From Trachelipus rathkii (lineage: Eukaryota; Arthropoda; Malacostraca; Isopoda; Trachelipodidae), in assembly GCA_015478945.1 (NCBI GenBank), contig JABUQX010116871.1:1-64000 (forward strand): DNA of 64,000 nucleotides, written 5' to 3'. Within the stretch, counting starts at the first letter, position 1, and each line of letters begins with the position of its first letter. The translations under genes and the position numbers were made by a program. Under the pieces are notes generated by a model. That model searched no databases and had not been told where the DNA came from. It saw only the letters and a list, made by a program, of their open reading frames with translations. This document shows positions 1 to 15,000 of this stretch, piece by piece.

Positions 1-90
1 CAATTGTGCTTACGTTCAGTACCTCAATTGAGTGTTTAGCCGTTTTCGCATTTATCATTAGGCAACTTAACGCGTTTTTCATTATCGCTT

Positions 91-659
<569 letters not shown>

Positions 660-689
660 CATATGTATATAAAGAGTCGAAGAATATAT

Positions 690-2150
690 GCCTTTACATC
701 GCGGACTGACCTTATATGGTTCACGCGTTCCTGTAACTTCACAGAGATGGGATTCCTGGGACTCCTTCTGGAATGACAACCACCTAACATATGCCAGCAC
801 ATTAAACTCCTGAAAACGACTTGTCAACGCGTGCTTGACCTATTACTTCATCTCGCCTCAAAATCTTGGGGTGCTGATTGCAAATCCCTTTTACATTTCC
901 CCACCACCTTAATCCAATCGAAACTTGAGTATGGGTGCGTAGTATATGGTCAGGCCTCCCTAACTCTACTACACATGTTAGATCCCATCCAAAACGAGGC
1001 GATCCGTATCCCCACTGGAGCCTTCCGATCGCCCCCTGGTAAGCTTTGAAGTTGAATCCGATTTTATGCCACAAGTTATCTTCGCTTTCAAACCCCAATA
1101 CTATCTGTTATGACACCGATTCTGCGAGAATCCTTATTACTGGCCATTTGCAATCACAGTTTATAACATCCTCAAATACCTCAACATCCCTTTGCAAAAG
1201 GTGCTACCGTTCTCTTATGACGAAGGGTATACACATTGGCTATTCTCTGCTCCCACCATTTGCCTGGTTCTGACCTCTCAAAATCTAGCCACACCACTGT
1301 CTTGTTAAAGGCCTCATTCCTGTCTCACTCTGTAGTTCACGGTGGATTTACTCCTGTGTTTACTGATGGCTATAAAAAAGGGGACAGTGTGGGTGCGTTC
1401 TCTCTCTTTCCTGACCACAACCTCTCCCATAGCCTTCTCCCTCAAGCTTCAATTTTTTAACGGCAAAATTAATGGCTATAAAAATTTCCTTTTATCGATT
1501 TCTATTTCTTAGCCAAGAATATTCTTATGGCAGTTATTCAGATTCACTCAGCGTCCTTCAGGCTCTGAAATCCTCCATTCTAAAAATACAATGGGGTCCA
1601 CTGCACAACAATTTCTTAGGCTGCTCTACTTTCGTAAGAAACAAATCATACTATGTTGGATCTCCTATCACGCAGGAGTAACTGACAACGAAATCGCAGG
1701 CAGAGGGGCTAAAATGGCCGCCTCTTCTTTTCGGAGCTGTTATAGGTACCTCCTGGACGCCATTCGACAAGATCGCCTTCCATCAACTGATTATTATCCT
1801 ACTAATCGACAAGGAAAGAGTGCTGGACGAGCGATCAGCCAGGGACGAAACTTAGAGATATAAAACCAAACATTGGTGAGTGGTCTTCTTCCCCCCGACG
1901 AAAGCACTCGAACGAGGTGATACTTGCACGCCTCCGTATTGGCTGAACCATATCACTCACAGCCACTACATGTCACGGACCATCCTCTCATCTGCAAATT
2001 TTCCCGTCGACATACCCTGCAATCTGTTCACCATATCTTTATTAACTGTCACCAACTGGACCCCATTCGCCATCGTTACTTTCCAACAGTACGGTCCGTA
2101 ACACCCCCAAAGGGTTACCCAAATTTTATCTGAATCCTCCCACTTTAACA
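690..2150 (+). pseudogene. Jockey-like non-LTR retrotransposon remnant (thumb and RNase H)
   Basis: This is a broken C-terminal half of a non-LTR retrotransposon polyprotein. Reading across frames, it starts with a piece resembling the 'RFLGLIFD' block after the RT palm (about 690-770). A clear thumb region follows: SWGADCKSLL, KLEYGCVVYGQAS and LDPIQNEAIRIPTGAFRSPP (about 850-1040). The RNase H domain follows, with VFTDGYKK (first Asp block, about 1360), YSDSLSVLQALKSS (about 1530) and the degenerate C-terminal block CWISYHAGVTDNEIAGRGAK (about 1650-1712). The terminal 'RLRIGHTRLTH-like' block appears as WLNHITHSHYMSR near 1940. Domain order and wording match arthropod jockey/R1-like elements with RNase H. 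Several frameshifts and stops make it non-functional. The 5' RT palm and endonuclease are missing, and a (TA)n tract lies just upstream. Confidence 0.85.
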
Positions 2151-2662
<512 letters not shown>

Positions 2663-2944
2663 GGAGTTTCATCGCATGCTATAATTCACCTCTAGGGGAA
2701 AAAAAAGTTAATATTCACCAAGATTTTATAGATAAGATGTCCTTGAAGGCAAATTTCTATATTTACTTTGGGGGATTTCATAATTATTACAGAGTTTACG
2801 AGGTTTCTCAATGGTAAAAATGTTTTAAATCTAGATAAACCGGAAATACTAGCATAATTATTAGGTCTGAAATTGAATATTTGCAATCTATTTTACCTTC
2901 AAATTTCAAACATATAATTACATATAATGCCTGCAGTATCTTTG

Positions 2945-3862
<918 letters not shown>

Positions 3863-3906
3863 AATAATAATCGTAATATTAGTGATTATTTCCATTATTA
3901 CTTTAA

Positions 3907-3950
3907 TGTGTGTGTGTGTGTATGCGCGTGTTGGTGTGTGTGTGTATTAA
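3907..3950. repeat. (TG)n short microsatellite
   Basis: Imperfect TG dinucleotide repeat interrupted by ATGCGCG and TTGG. Confidence 0.9.
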
Positions 3951-3957
3951 TTATTAT

Positions 3958-4620
3958 CATTAATTCACCTCTGCATCGGCGTTCTTGCTGCATGGATCTG
4001 TATAACAGAATCTGGATCGAATCCTATTTTCCATTTATTTGGACTACAGCTTTTGTAATCCCTATTCCAAAACCTGGGAAAGATCAGAAGTTGGTGGACA
4101 ACCAAAGACCAATTTCTCTAACTTGTCATTCTTGTAAATTAATTAAGAAAATGGTTTCAGGCCGCCTTCTCCCGGTTCTGGAGAGTCGCTAAGCCTTTTC
4201 AAACTTTCAGTTTGGTTTCCGCAAAATTCTTCTGATCGCGGATCCTTTGTTAAAACTGGATCATTTCATCAGGGAAGCCTTCTCAACTGGTGGGATGGTT
4301 CTTGGTCTTTTTTAACTTTGAAAAAGCTTATGATACAACATGGAGAACTTGGGTTCTTCTTAAACTCCACTCGCTTAGTTTCTGGGAGCAATTCCCTCTC
4401 TTTATTAAATGTCTTCTGTCAAACAGTTCCATCCAGATTCGGTGCTCTTCTGTTCTATCACGCCACTTACTCTGGATGAAGGCGTTTCTCAGGACAGTGT
4501 TCAAAGTGTATTATTATTTGCTCTCAGATTCAATGACATCGTTACTTTTATCCTAGCGAAGATCAATTTTCTCTCTATGTTAATGACCTTGCGCTATATT
4601 GTCGTTGGAAACTATTTCAA
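3958..4620 (+). pseudogene. Jockey-like reverse-transcriptase fragment
   Basis: A broken piece of the RT domain of a jockey-like non-LTR element. It reads FVIPIPKPGKDQ then DNQRPISLTCHSCKLIKKMV (RT block 'YRPISLTSCLGKLLERMV', about 4055-4155). The 'QFGFR' block follows near 4207 in another frame, then NFEKAYDTTWRTW (RT motif A, about 4311-4350). After that comes a 'GVSQDSV' block near 4480 (motif B, normally GVPQGSV) and a frame-shifted 'YVNDLALYC' near 4580 (motif C, whose catalytic Asp pair is altered to Asn-Asp). Multiple frameshifts and stops show that it is dead. It ends abruptly where the satellite array begins, about 15 codons after motif C. Confidence 0.85.
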
Positions 4621-7600
4621 GAAGACACCCCTAGTATTCCTCACACAAATAGCATCCCTAATATGTAAATATGACTTTCAGACGAATTGTACCAATAGTA
4701 TTTTACCTATACTAATTTCAGTACCTATAGTAATTTATATGTTTTAACCTAAAAAAAAAACAAATATATACAAATTTCATAATTTTTATCTAAATTAATT
4801 AAGAACTTGTTACTCCAAAAGTATAATAGCTATTAAAAATCCAAAGATACCCTCGTATTCCTCACACCAAAAAATAAACATTCTAAAAATATACAAATCC
4901 CTTTCTGGTGACCTGTATTTTAGGGGCATTGGTCATTTATATGTTTGAATCTCAAAAAAACTAAACATTTACAAATTTCATAACTTTTATCTAAATTTAT
5001 TAAGAACTATTTACTCCAAAAGTATAACAGCTATTATAAAAACGTAGACTTACTTCTATTCCTGAAACCAAAAGTTTCAAAAATGTATAAATCTCTTTCG
5101 TGGAACTTGTTTTTCAGGAGCTATGGTCATTTATATGTTTTTATGGAGAAAGACAAAAAATTAAAAATTTCATAAAAAATTCAAAATTTTCAAAATTAAT
5201 TAAGAACCTGCTACTCCAAGGTATAACAGCAATTAAAAATCCGAAGACAGCCATACTTATTTCCTCAACACAAGAGAGAAAATATGAAATTCAAAATTTT
5301 CTCGACTTGTATTCAGGAGGAAATGGCCATTTATATGATTGAACCCAAAAAAAAAGTTCTAGTTTTCACCAATTTTTACCAAAATTAATTAAGAACCTGT
5401 TACTCCAAAAGTGATACACAGCATTAAAAATCCGAAGACACCATCTTATTACTCACACAAAAAAATTTCAAAAAAATAAAAATGACTTTCACGACTTGCA
5501 TTTCAGAGGAATGCCATTTATATGATTGAACCAAAAAATTCCAAAAATTTCAAATTTCCAAACATTAATTAAGGACCTGTTACTTCCGAAGTATAACACT
5601 ATCACAAAATCCTGAAAGGAGGGGGAGACCACATGGTAATTCCTCACACAAAACCTTCTAAAAATATAGAATCACTTTTACGAAACTTATTTTCAGGAGG
5701 AATGGCCATTTATAGGACTGAACCAAAAAAACGCAAAATTCAAAATGACAAAAATTAAATAAGAACTTGTAATCTCGCCTATATGCAACTACAAAATCCG
5801 AAGACAACATAGTATTCCTCACAACAAAAACCTTTCAAAAATATAAAATCATTTTATCTACGACTCGTATTTCAGGAAGAATGCCATTTATATGATTGAA
5901 CCAAAACAAAAATTTCAAAAATTTCAAAATGAAAAATATTAATTAAGGAACCTGTCTACACACATATTACAGATCTACTCAAATCCGAAGACACTATAGG
6001 ATTCCTCACACAAAAAACCTTTCTTAAAATATAAAAATCATTTCTAAATATATTTATAAAGAGATGGCCATTTATATGATTGAACCCCAAAAACAAAAAT
6101 TTCAAAATTTCAAAAAATTTTGACAAAAATTAATTAAGAACCCGTTACTCCAAAAGTTACAGCTTATAAAACCTGCTAGACACCATAGTATTTCACACAC
6201 AAAAACCTTCTAAAAATAAAAAATCACTTTTCTATCGATTGCATTTCAGGGAGAATGGCCCATTTAAAATGATGGAACCCCAAAGACCAAAAATTTTAAA
6301 ATTGACAAAATAATAAAGAACCTGTTACTCCAAAAGTTAAACAGCTATTAAAAATCCGATGTAACTTGGATAGAAACAAACAGACTTTCTAAAAATCTAC
6401 AAATATCACCTTTTCACGACTTGTATTTCAGGAGAATGGCCATTTATATGATTTGAACCCCAAAACCCCAAAAATTTCAAAATTCAAAATTTGACAAAAA
6501 TTAAATTAAGAACCTGTTACTCCAAAAGGTATACCAGCCATTAAAAATCCAAAGACACTATAGTATTCCTCACACAAACCCTTTGTAAAAATAATAAAAC
6601 ATCACTTTTTCACGACCTTCTATTTTAGGAGTAATGGGCCAATTTAAATATGACCATTGAACCACCAAAATCACCAAATTTCAAAATTGAACAAAATTAC
6701 ATTACGGACCCTGTTACTTTCCGAAAGAATAACACTAATGAAAAAATCGTAAGACACCATAAGTATTCATCACACAAAAACCTTTTCCTAAAAATATAAA
6801 AATCATTGTCTACGACTTGGTAATTTCAAGGAGGCAAAAAATTTTGCGGCCGCCCCAAATTTTTATTAAGATTGAACCCAAAACCCAAAATTTCAAAAAT
6901 TTCAAAATTTGACAAAATTAATAAGAACCTGTTACTCCAAAAAGTATAACAGTATTTAAAATCAAAAACTATGAGTACTTTCCTCACACAAAGAACTTCT
7001 AAAAATATAAAAATCACTTTCACGACTTGTATTTCAGGAGGAATGGCATTTATATGTTTGAACCACAAAAAATCAAAAAATTTCATAAATTGACAAAAAA
7101 AGACCTGTACCCGAAAGTATAAAAGCCTTCGAAATCGAAGACTCAATCGTATTCCTCACACAAAACATTATAATAATATAAAAATAATTTTTTAAGAACT
7201 TTGTTTTTCAGGAGGAAAATGGCTTTATATAGATTGAACCCCAAAAACGCAAAAATTTCAAATTGACAAAAATTATTAAGGACCTGTTACTCCAAAGTAA
7301 ACACTATTAAAAATTTGAAGAAACCCTAGTATTTCTCACACAACAACCTTTCTAAAAATTTTAGAAATCACTTTTCAACGACTTGTATTTCAGGAGGAAT
7401 GGCCATTTATGATTGAACCCCAAAAACCCAAATTTCAAAATTTCAAAATTTGGCAAAAATAAGTTAGGACTGTTACTTCAAAAGTATAACAGCTATTAAA
7501 ATATTAAAAAAATGCAGACGTAATTCTCATCAAACAAGAAACCTATCTAAAATATAAAAATCACTTTTCCTACGACATAAGTATTTCAGAGGAATGGCCA

Positions 7601-8996
7601 TTTATATATTTGGACCAACAAAAATCCAAAAATTTCAAATTACAAAATTATTATGAAATTTTAACTCCAAAAGTATAACAGCTATTAAAATCCGAAGACA
7701 CTCCCATAGTATTCCTTCACACAAAAACCTTTCTAAAAATATAAAAAACTCTTTTATACGACCTGTATTTGAAATACAAATGTATATGATTGAACAAAAA
7801 AATTCCAATAAACGAATGGAACAAAAATTAACTTAACCTATACTCCGAAAGTATAACAGCTATCAAAAATTCGAAGACACCATATGTAATTCCTCACAAA
7901 AAACTTTTAGAAATAAATTCATTGACTTTTGGAAAGTGATTAGTCTGGAGGAATGGCATTAATGTTGAACCCAAAAAACAAAAATTTCAAAATAACAGAA
8001 AAGAGTCAGAAGAAGTAACTCCAAAAGTATAGCAGCTATCAAAAATCCGAGGACATCATAGTATTTCCTCACAAAAAAACCTTTCTAAAAATATAGAAAT
8101 CACTTTTTTACGACTTCTTGTATTTCAGGAGGAATGGCATTTTATTATGATTGAACCCAAAAACCCCAAAAAATTCAAAATGTGACAAAAATTATTAAGA
8201 AACCTGTTCCCAAAAGTATACACAGCTATTAAATCTGTAAGGACCACCCTAGTATTTTTCACACAAAAACCTTTCTTCTAAAAATATAAAAATCACTTTT
8301 TCTAACGACTTGTATTTCAGGAGGAAATGCCATTTATATGTATTGAACCCCCAAACCCAAAAATTTCAACAAATTTCAACAATTTGTCATAAAATTAATT
8401 AGAAATGTTACATACTCAATAAGTATAACAGCTATTAAAATCCGAAGACAACATATTATTCTCAAAAAAAACTTTCTAAAAAATATAAATATCACTTTTT
8501 CTACGACTTGTATTTCAAGGGGATAGGCCATTTATATGACATGAAAACAAAAAAATCCAAAATTCAAAATGGACAAAAATATATTAAGGACCTGTTACTT
8601 TCGAAGTTAAAGCTCAAAATACGAAGAACCATGGTATTCCTCACACAAACACCTAAAAAAATAATATAAAATCACTTTTCTACGACGTGTAAATTTCAGG
8701 AGGAATGGCCATTTATTATGACTGAACAAAAAAATCCTCTGAAATTTTCAAAATGACAAAAATTAATTAGGACCTGTTACTCAAAAGTATAACAGCTATA
8801 AAAATTCTAAGACACCATATTCCTCACACAAAAACATATCTAAAAATATAAAAACCCTTTTCTACGACTTTATTCAGAGAAGGCCATTTTATATGACTGA
8901 AACCAAAAAAACCAAAATTTTCAAAATTTTACAAAAATTACTAAGGACCTGTTATCTCGAAAGTATAACACTACGAAAAAATCGAAGACACATAGT

Positions 8997-9032
<36 letters not shown>

Positions 9033-12000
9033 CTTACACAAAAACCTTTCTTAAAAATATAAAGAATACTTTCTACGACTTTGTATTTCAGAAAAATGAT
9101 TTTAAGAACAAGCCTGAACAGCAAAATTTCAAAATTGACACAAATTAATTAAGAACCTGTTACTCCAAAGTTATAACAGCTATTAAAAATCCGAAGACAC
9201 CATATTATTCCTCCACAAAACCTATCTAAAAATATATAAATAACACTTTTCTAAGAACTTGTATTTAAGAGGAATGGCATTTAATATCTTGAACCCCAAA
9301 AACCTCAAAAATTCTTAACAATTCTGAACAAAAATTAATTAAGACATGTTACTTCCGAAAAAATAACAGCTATAAAAAATCCGAAAACACTAGTTAACCT
9401 CACACAAAAACCTTTCTAAAAAAATATAGAAACACTTTTCTCTACGACTTTAATTTCAGGAGGAATGGCCATTTATATGATTGAGCAAAAAAAATCCACA
9501 ATTTCAAAATTTCCAATGATCAGAGAACCTGTTAACTCCGAAAGTATACACAGTCTACTTAAAATTCCGAAGACACCATAGTATTTCTCACACAAAAACC
9601 TATTCTAAAAATATAAAAATCCTTTTCCTTTTGAAATTGTTTAGAAGAGATGGCATTATATGACTGAAACGAAGAAAAATCCAAAAATTCTTCAAATCCT
9701 TTAAACAAAATTAATTAAGGACTTCTTACTCCAAAGTATAACAGCTATAAAAATCCGAAGACACCCATATATGCCCTCGCACAAAAACTTTCTGAAAAAT
9801 TATAAAAATAATTTTCCGCAACTTGTATTTCAGGAAGGAATGGCCATTTGTATGATTGAACCCTAAAAAACCCAAAAATTTTCAAAATTTCAAAATTCTT
9901 GACAAAAATTAATTAAGAACCTGTTACTCCAACAGTATAACAGCTAATAAAAATCCAAGATACCATAGTATTCCTCACCAAAAACCTTTAAAATATAAAA
10001 AATCACTTTCTACGACTTGTATTACGAGGAATGGCCATTTATATGATTGAAGCAAAAAAAATTACCAAAAAATTTTCAAAATTGACAAAAATAATTAAGA
10101 ACATGTTACTCCAAGTATAACAGCTATAAAAATCCGAAGACACCATAGTATTCCTCACAAAACTTTTTAAAAAATAGAACATCACTTCTACCGAGCTCGT
10201 ATTCAGGGGAATGGCCATATATGATTGAGCCAAAAAAAATCCAAAAATTTTCAAAATTGGACCATCCGTTCCCTTAACCCGAAAGTATGAAGCTAATCAA
10301 ACATTCCGAAGACACCATAGTATTCCTCAACAAAATCCTTTTCTAAAATATAAAAAATCCTTTCTTAGCTTGTATTCGGAAGAAATTAGCCATTTTATAT
10401 ATTAACACCAAAAACCCAAAAAGTTTCAAAATTGCGCAAAAATTAATTAAGAACCTCTTACTAAAAAGTATAACAGCAATCAAAAATCCGAAGACACCAT
10501 AGTATGTCCTCACACAAAAACCTTTATAAAATACATAGAAATCACTTTTTTACGACTTGTTTTTCACGAGCTAGCCATTTATATGATTGAACCCAAAAAA
10601 CCCAAAAAATTTTACAATGTGACAAAAATTAATTACGAACCTGTTACTCAAAAGTATAACACTATTAAAAATTCGAAACACCATAGTATTTCTCACAAAA
10701 AAACCTTTGCTAAAAATATAAAATCACTTTTCTACCGACTGTATTTCAGGAGGAATTTCCATTTATATGATTGAACACCAAAAACCCAAAATTTTCAAAA
10801 TTTCAAAATTTGACAAATTAATTAAGGACCTGTTTTTCGAAAAATAAACAGCTATCAAAAAATCCGCCCAGACACCATAGTATCTCACACAAAAACTTCT
10901 TAAAAATATAGAATGCACTTTTCTAGCGACTTGTAAATTTCGGAGGAATGGCGCCATTATATGACTGAACCAAAAAAATCTTAAGAAAATTTCACAGTGA
11001 AAAATTATTATATTTTCAAGGAAAAACGAAATATTAAAAGTTTAAAAATCTGTAGACACCATAGTTTTCCTCAACACAAAAACCTTTCTAAAATAAAAAT
11101 AACTTTTTCTACGACTTGTATTTTCAGGATGAATGGCCATTTATATGACTGAACCATAAAAAAACCAAAAGTTTCATAAATTGACAAACTTTATTAAGGA
11201 CCTGTTAACATCGAAAGTATAGTACAGCTATTAAAAATCCGCAGAACTCATAGTAATCCTCACATCAAAAACCTTTCTAACAAAATATATAAAATTAGCA
11301 CTTTTCTACGATTTGTATTTCGGGAGGAAGGCCATTTATATGATTGAACCCCCAAAACCCAAAAATTTCAAAAATTGACAAAAATTAATAAGAACTGTTA
11401 CTCCAAGTATAACAGCTATTAAAATTCCGAAGAAACCATAGTATTCTCACACAAAACACCTATCTAAAAATATAAAAAAACTTTTCAAGTTGATCAACTA
11501 TCATATGGCAAGGCATTTATATGTTTTAAATTTATTATTCAAGAATTTCAAAATTTCAACATTTTGACCAAATTTAAATTTACGGACGTTAGCTTCGCGA
11601 AAAATAACCAGTATCTAAAATCCGAAACATCCAATAGTAAAAATCCTCACACAAAACTTATCTTAAAAATATAGAAATCACTTCTACGACTTGTACTTTC
11701 AGGAGGAATGGCCATTTATATGATTGAGCAAAAAAAATCCAAAAATTTCAAAATTGACAAAAATTAAATTAAGGACCTGTTACTCCGAAAGTATAACAGC
11801 TATTAAAAAAATCCGAAGACACCATAGTAATCCTCACAGAAAAATTTAAAAATATAATAACTTTCTACGACTTGTAGTATTTCAGGAGGAAATGGCCATT
11901 TATATGGATGAACCCCAAACATCCAAAAATTTCAAAAATTGACAAAATTAATTAAGAACCGTACTACCAAAAGTAGAACAGACTATTAAAATCCGAAGCC

Positions 12001-15000
12001 CCAAGTAATTTCTCTCACGCAAAAACCTATCTAAAAATTTAAAAAACACTTTTACCACTTGTATTTCAAGAGGAATGGCCATTTTTATATGATTGAACCC
12101 TATAACTCGTAAATTTCAAATTTCAAAATTTGACAAAATTAATTAAGGACCGTAACTCCCCGAAAAAATAAAGCGTATCAAAAATCCGAAGACACAAAAA
12201 CCTTTCTAAAAAATAAGAAATATTTCTAACGACTTGTATTCAGGAGGAATGCCATTTATATGATTGAGCAAAAAAAATCCAAAAATTTCAAAATTACAAA
12301 AAGTATTAAGGACCTGTTCTCGAAAGTATACCGCTACTAAAAAACAAACTAGAACACTATGTCACCGTGTCAGTAGCATTACATTTCAAAAATATAAAAA
12401 TCGTTTTGTACGACTTGTATTTCAGGAGGAATGCCATTTATACTGAACCAAAGAAATCCAAAAAAAATAGACCAAAGACACCAAATTCAATTAAAAACCA
12501 ATGGGACCAAAGTAACTAAAGAAACCAAAAATGCCAAAGGGACCAAAGTAATCCCTCACACAAAACCTTTCTAAAAACCTATGAAACACTTTTCTAGAAC
12601 TTGTATTTCAGGAGGAATGGCCATTTATATGATTGAACCCCAAAAACCCAAAAATCTCTAAAATTGACAAAAATAATTAAAACCTGTTAAATTTGTTTAT
12701 AACACAGCTAATTAAAAATCGAAGACACCATAGTATTTCCTCACACAAAAAAAAAATCTAAAAATATAAAAATTACTTTTCTACGACTTGTATTTCAGGA
12801 GGAATGGCCATTTATATGACTGAACAAAAAAAATCCAAAAATTTCAAAATTAAAAGCAAAAATTAAGTTAAGACCTGTTACTCCGAAGTATAACAGCTAT
12901 CAAAAATCCGAAGACACCATAGTAATCCTCACACAAAAACCTTTCTAAAAATATAGAAATCACTTTTCTACGACTTGTATTTCAGGAGGAATGGCCATTT
13001 ATATGACTGAGCCAAAAAAATCAAAAAAAATTTCAAAGATTGACAAAAATTATTAAGGACCTGTTTATCCGAAAGTATAGACAGCTATAAAAATAACGAA
13101 GACCACCATAAGTAATCCTCACACAAAAACCTTTCTAAAAATATAAAAATAACTTTTCTACGACTTGTATTTCAGGAGGAATGGCCATTTATATGACTGA
13201 ACCCCAAAAACCCAAAAATTTCAAAATTGACAAAAATTAAATTAAGAACGTGAGAAAAAAGTATAAACAGCTATTAAAAATCCGAAGACCATAGTATTTC
13301 TCACACAAAAACCTATCAAAAATATAAAAATTACTTTTCTACGATTGTATTGCAGGAGGAAATGACCATTTAATATGACTGAACAAAAAAAATCCAAAAA
13401 TTTCAAAATTTAACAAAATTAATTAAGGACCTGTTACTCCGAAAGTATAACACCTAAAAAAATCCAAAAATTTCAAAATTGACAAAAATTATTAAGGACC
13501 TGTTACTCCGAAAGTATAACAGCTATTAAAAATCCGAAGACACCATAGTAATCCTCACACAAAAACCTTTTCTAAAAATATAAAAATAGACTTTTCTATC
13601 GCTGTATTTCAGGAGGAAAATGGCCATTTAATATGATCTGAACCAAAAAATCCCAAAAAATTTCAAAAATTGACAAAATTTTTAGGACCTGTTACTCCGA
13701 AAGTGAATAACAGCTATTAAAAATCGAAGATACCATAGGTAATCTTCACACAAAAACTTTCTAAAAATATAAAATAACTTTCTTACGACTTGTATCTTCA
13801 GGGAGAATGGCCCATTTATTATGACTGAACCCAAAAACCAAAAAAGTTTTCAAAATTGCACAAAATTATTAACTAGACCTGTTTACTCCAAAAGTATAAC
13901 AGGCATTGAAAATCCGAAGACCATAATTGCTCAACAAAACCTATTCTAAAACATATAAAAAACATCACTTTTCTACGACTTGTTTTTCAAGAGGAATAAA
14001 ACTCAAAAATTTCAAAATTTTGACAAAAATTAATTAAGGACCACTGTTACTCCGAAAAAATAACAGCTATTAAAAATCCGAAGACACCATAGTAATCCTC
14101 ACACAAAAACCTTTCTAAAAATATAAAAATAACTTTTCTACGACTTGTATTCAGGAGGAATGCCATTTTATATGTTGTTGCAAAAAAAACTCCAAAATTT
14201 CCAAATTGACAAAAATCTATTAAGGACTGTGTACTCCGAAGTATAACAGTATTAAATAATCCGAAGACACCATAGATTCTCACAGAATAAAAACCTATCT
14301 AAAATTAAAAATCACTTTCTACGACTTGTTTTCAGGAGGAATGCCATTTATATGTTTGTAAATGAAAAATCCAAAAATTCAAAATTTGATCAAAAATTAA
14401 TTAGGACCTGTTACTCCGAATAGTATAACAGCTAATCAAAAATCCGCGACACATAGTATTCCTCGCAAAAAACCTTTCTAAAAAATATAGAAATCACTTT
14501 CTTACGACTTGTATTTCAGGAGGAATGGCCAGTTATATGTTTGAACCTAAATAACCCAAAATTTCAAAATTTCACATTTTTGACAAAAATTAATAAGAAC
14601 CTGTTACTCCAAAATATAACAGCCATTAAAAATCCGAAGACACCATAGTATTTCCTCACACAAAAACCCTTTCAAAAATTATAAAAATCACTTTTCCTAC
14701 GACTTGTATTTCAGGAGGAATGGCCATGTTTATGTATGATTGAACAAAAAAAATCCAAAAATGTTCAAAATTGAACAAAAATTAATTAAGAGCTCTGTTA
14801 CTCCGAAAGTATAACAGCTATCAAAAATCCGAAGACAAATCCGTATTCCTCACACAAAAACCTTTTAAAAATATAGAAATCAACTTTTCTCTACGACCTG
14901 TATTTCAGGGGAAATGGCCATTTATATGTTATTAAAAAATAAAAAAATCCAAAATTTCAAAAATTGACAAAATTAATTAGGACCTGTTACTTTGCCGAAA

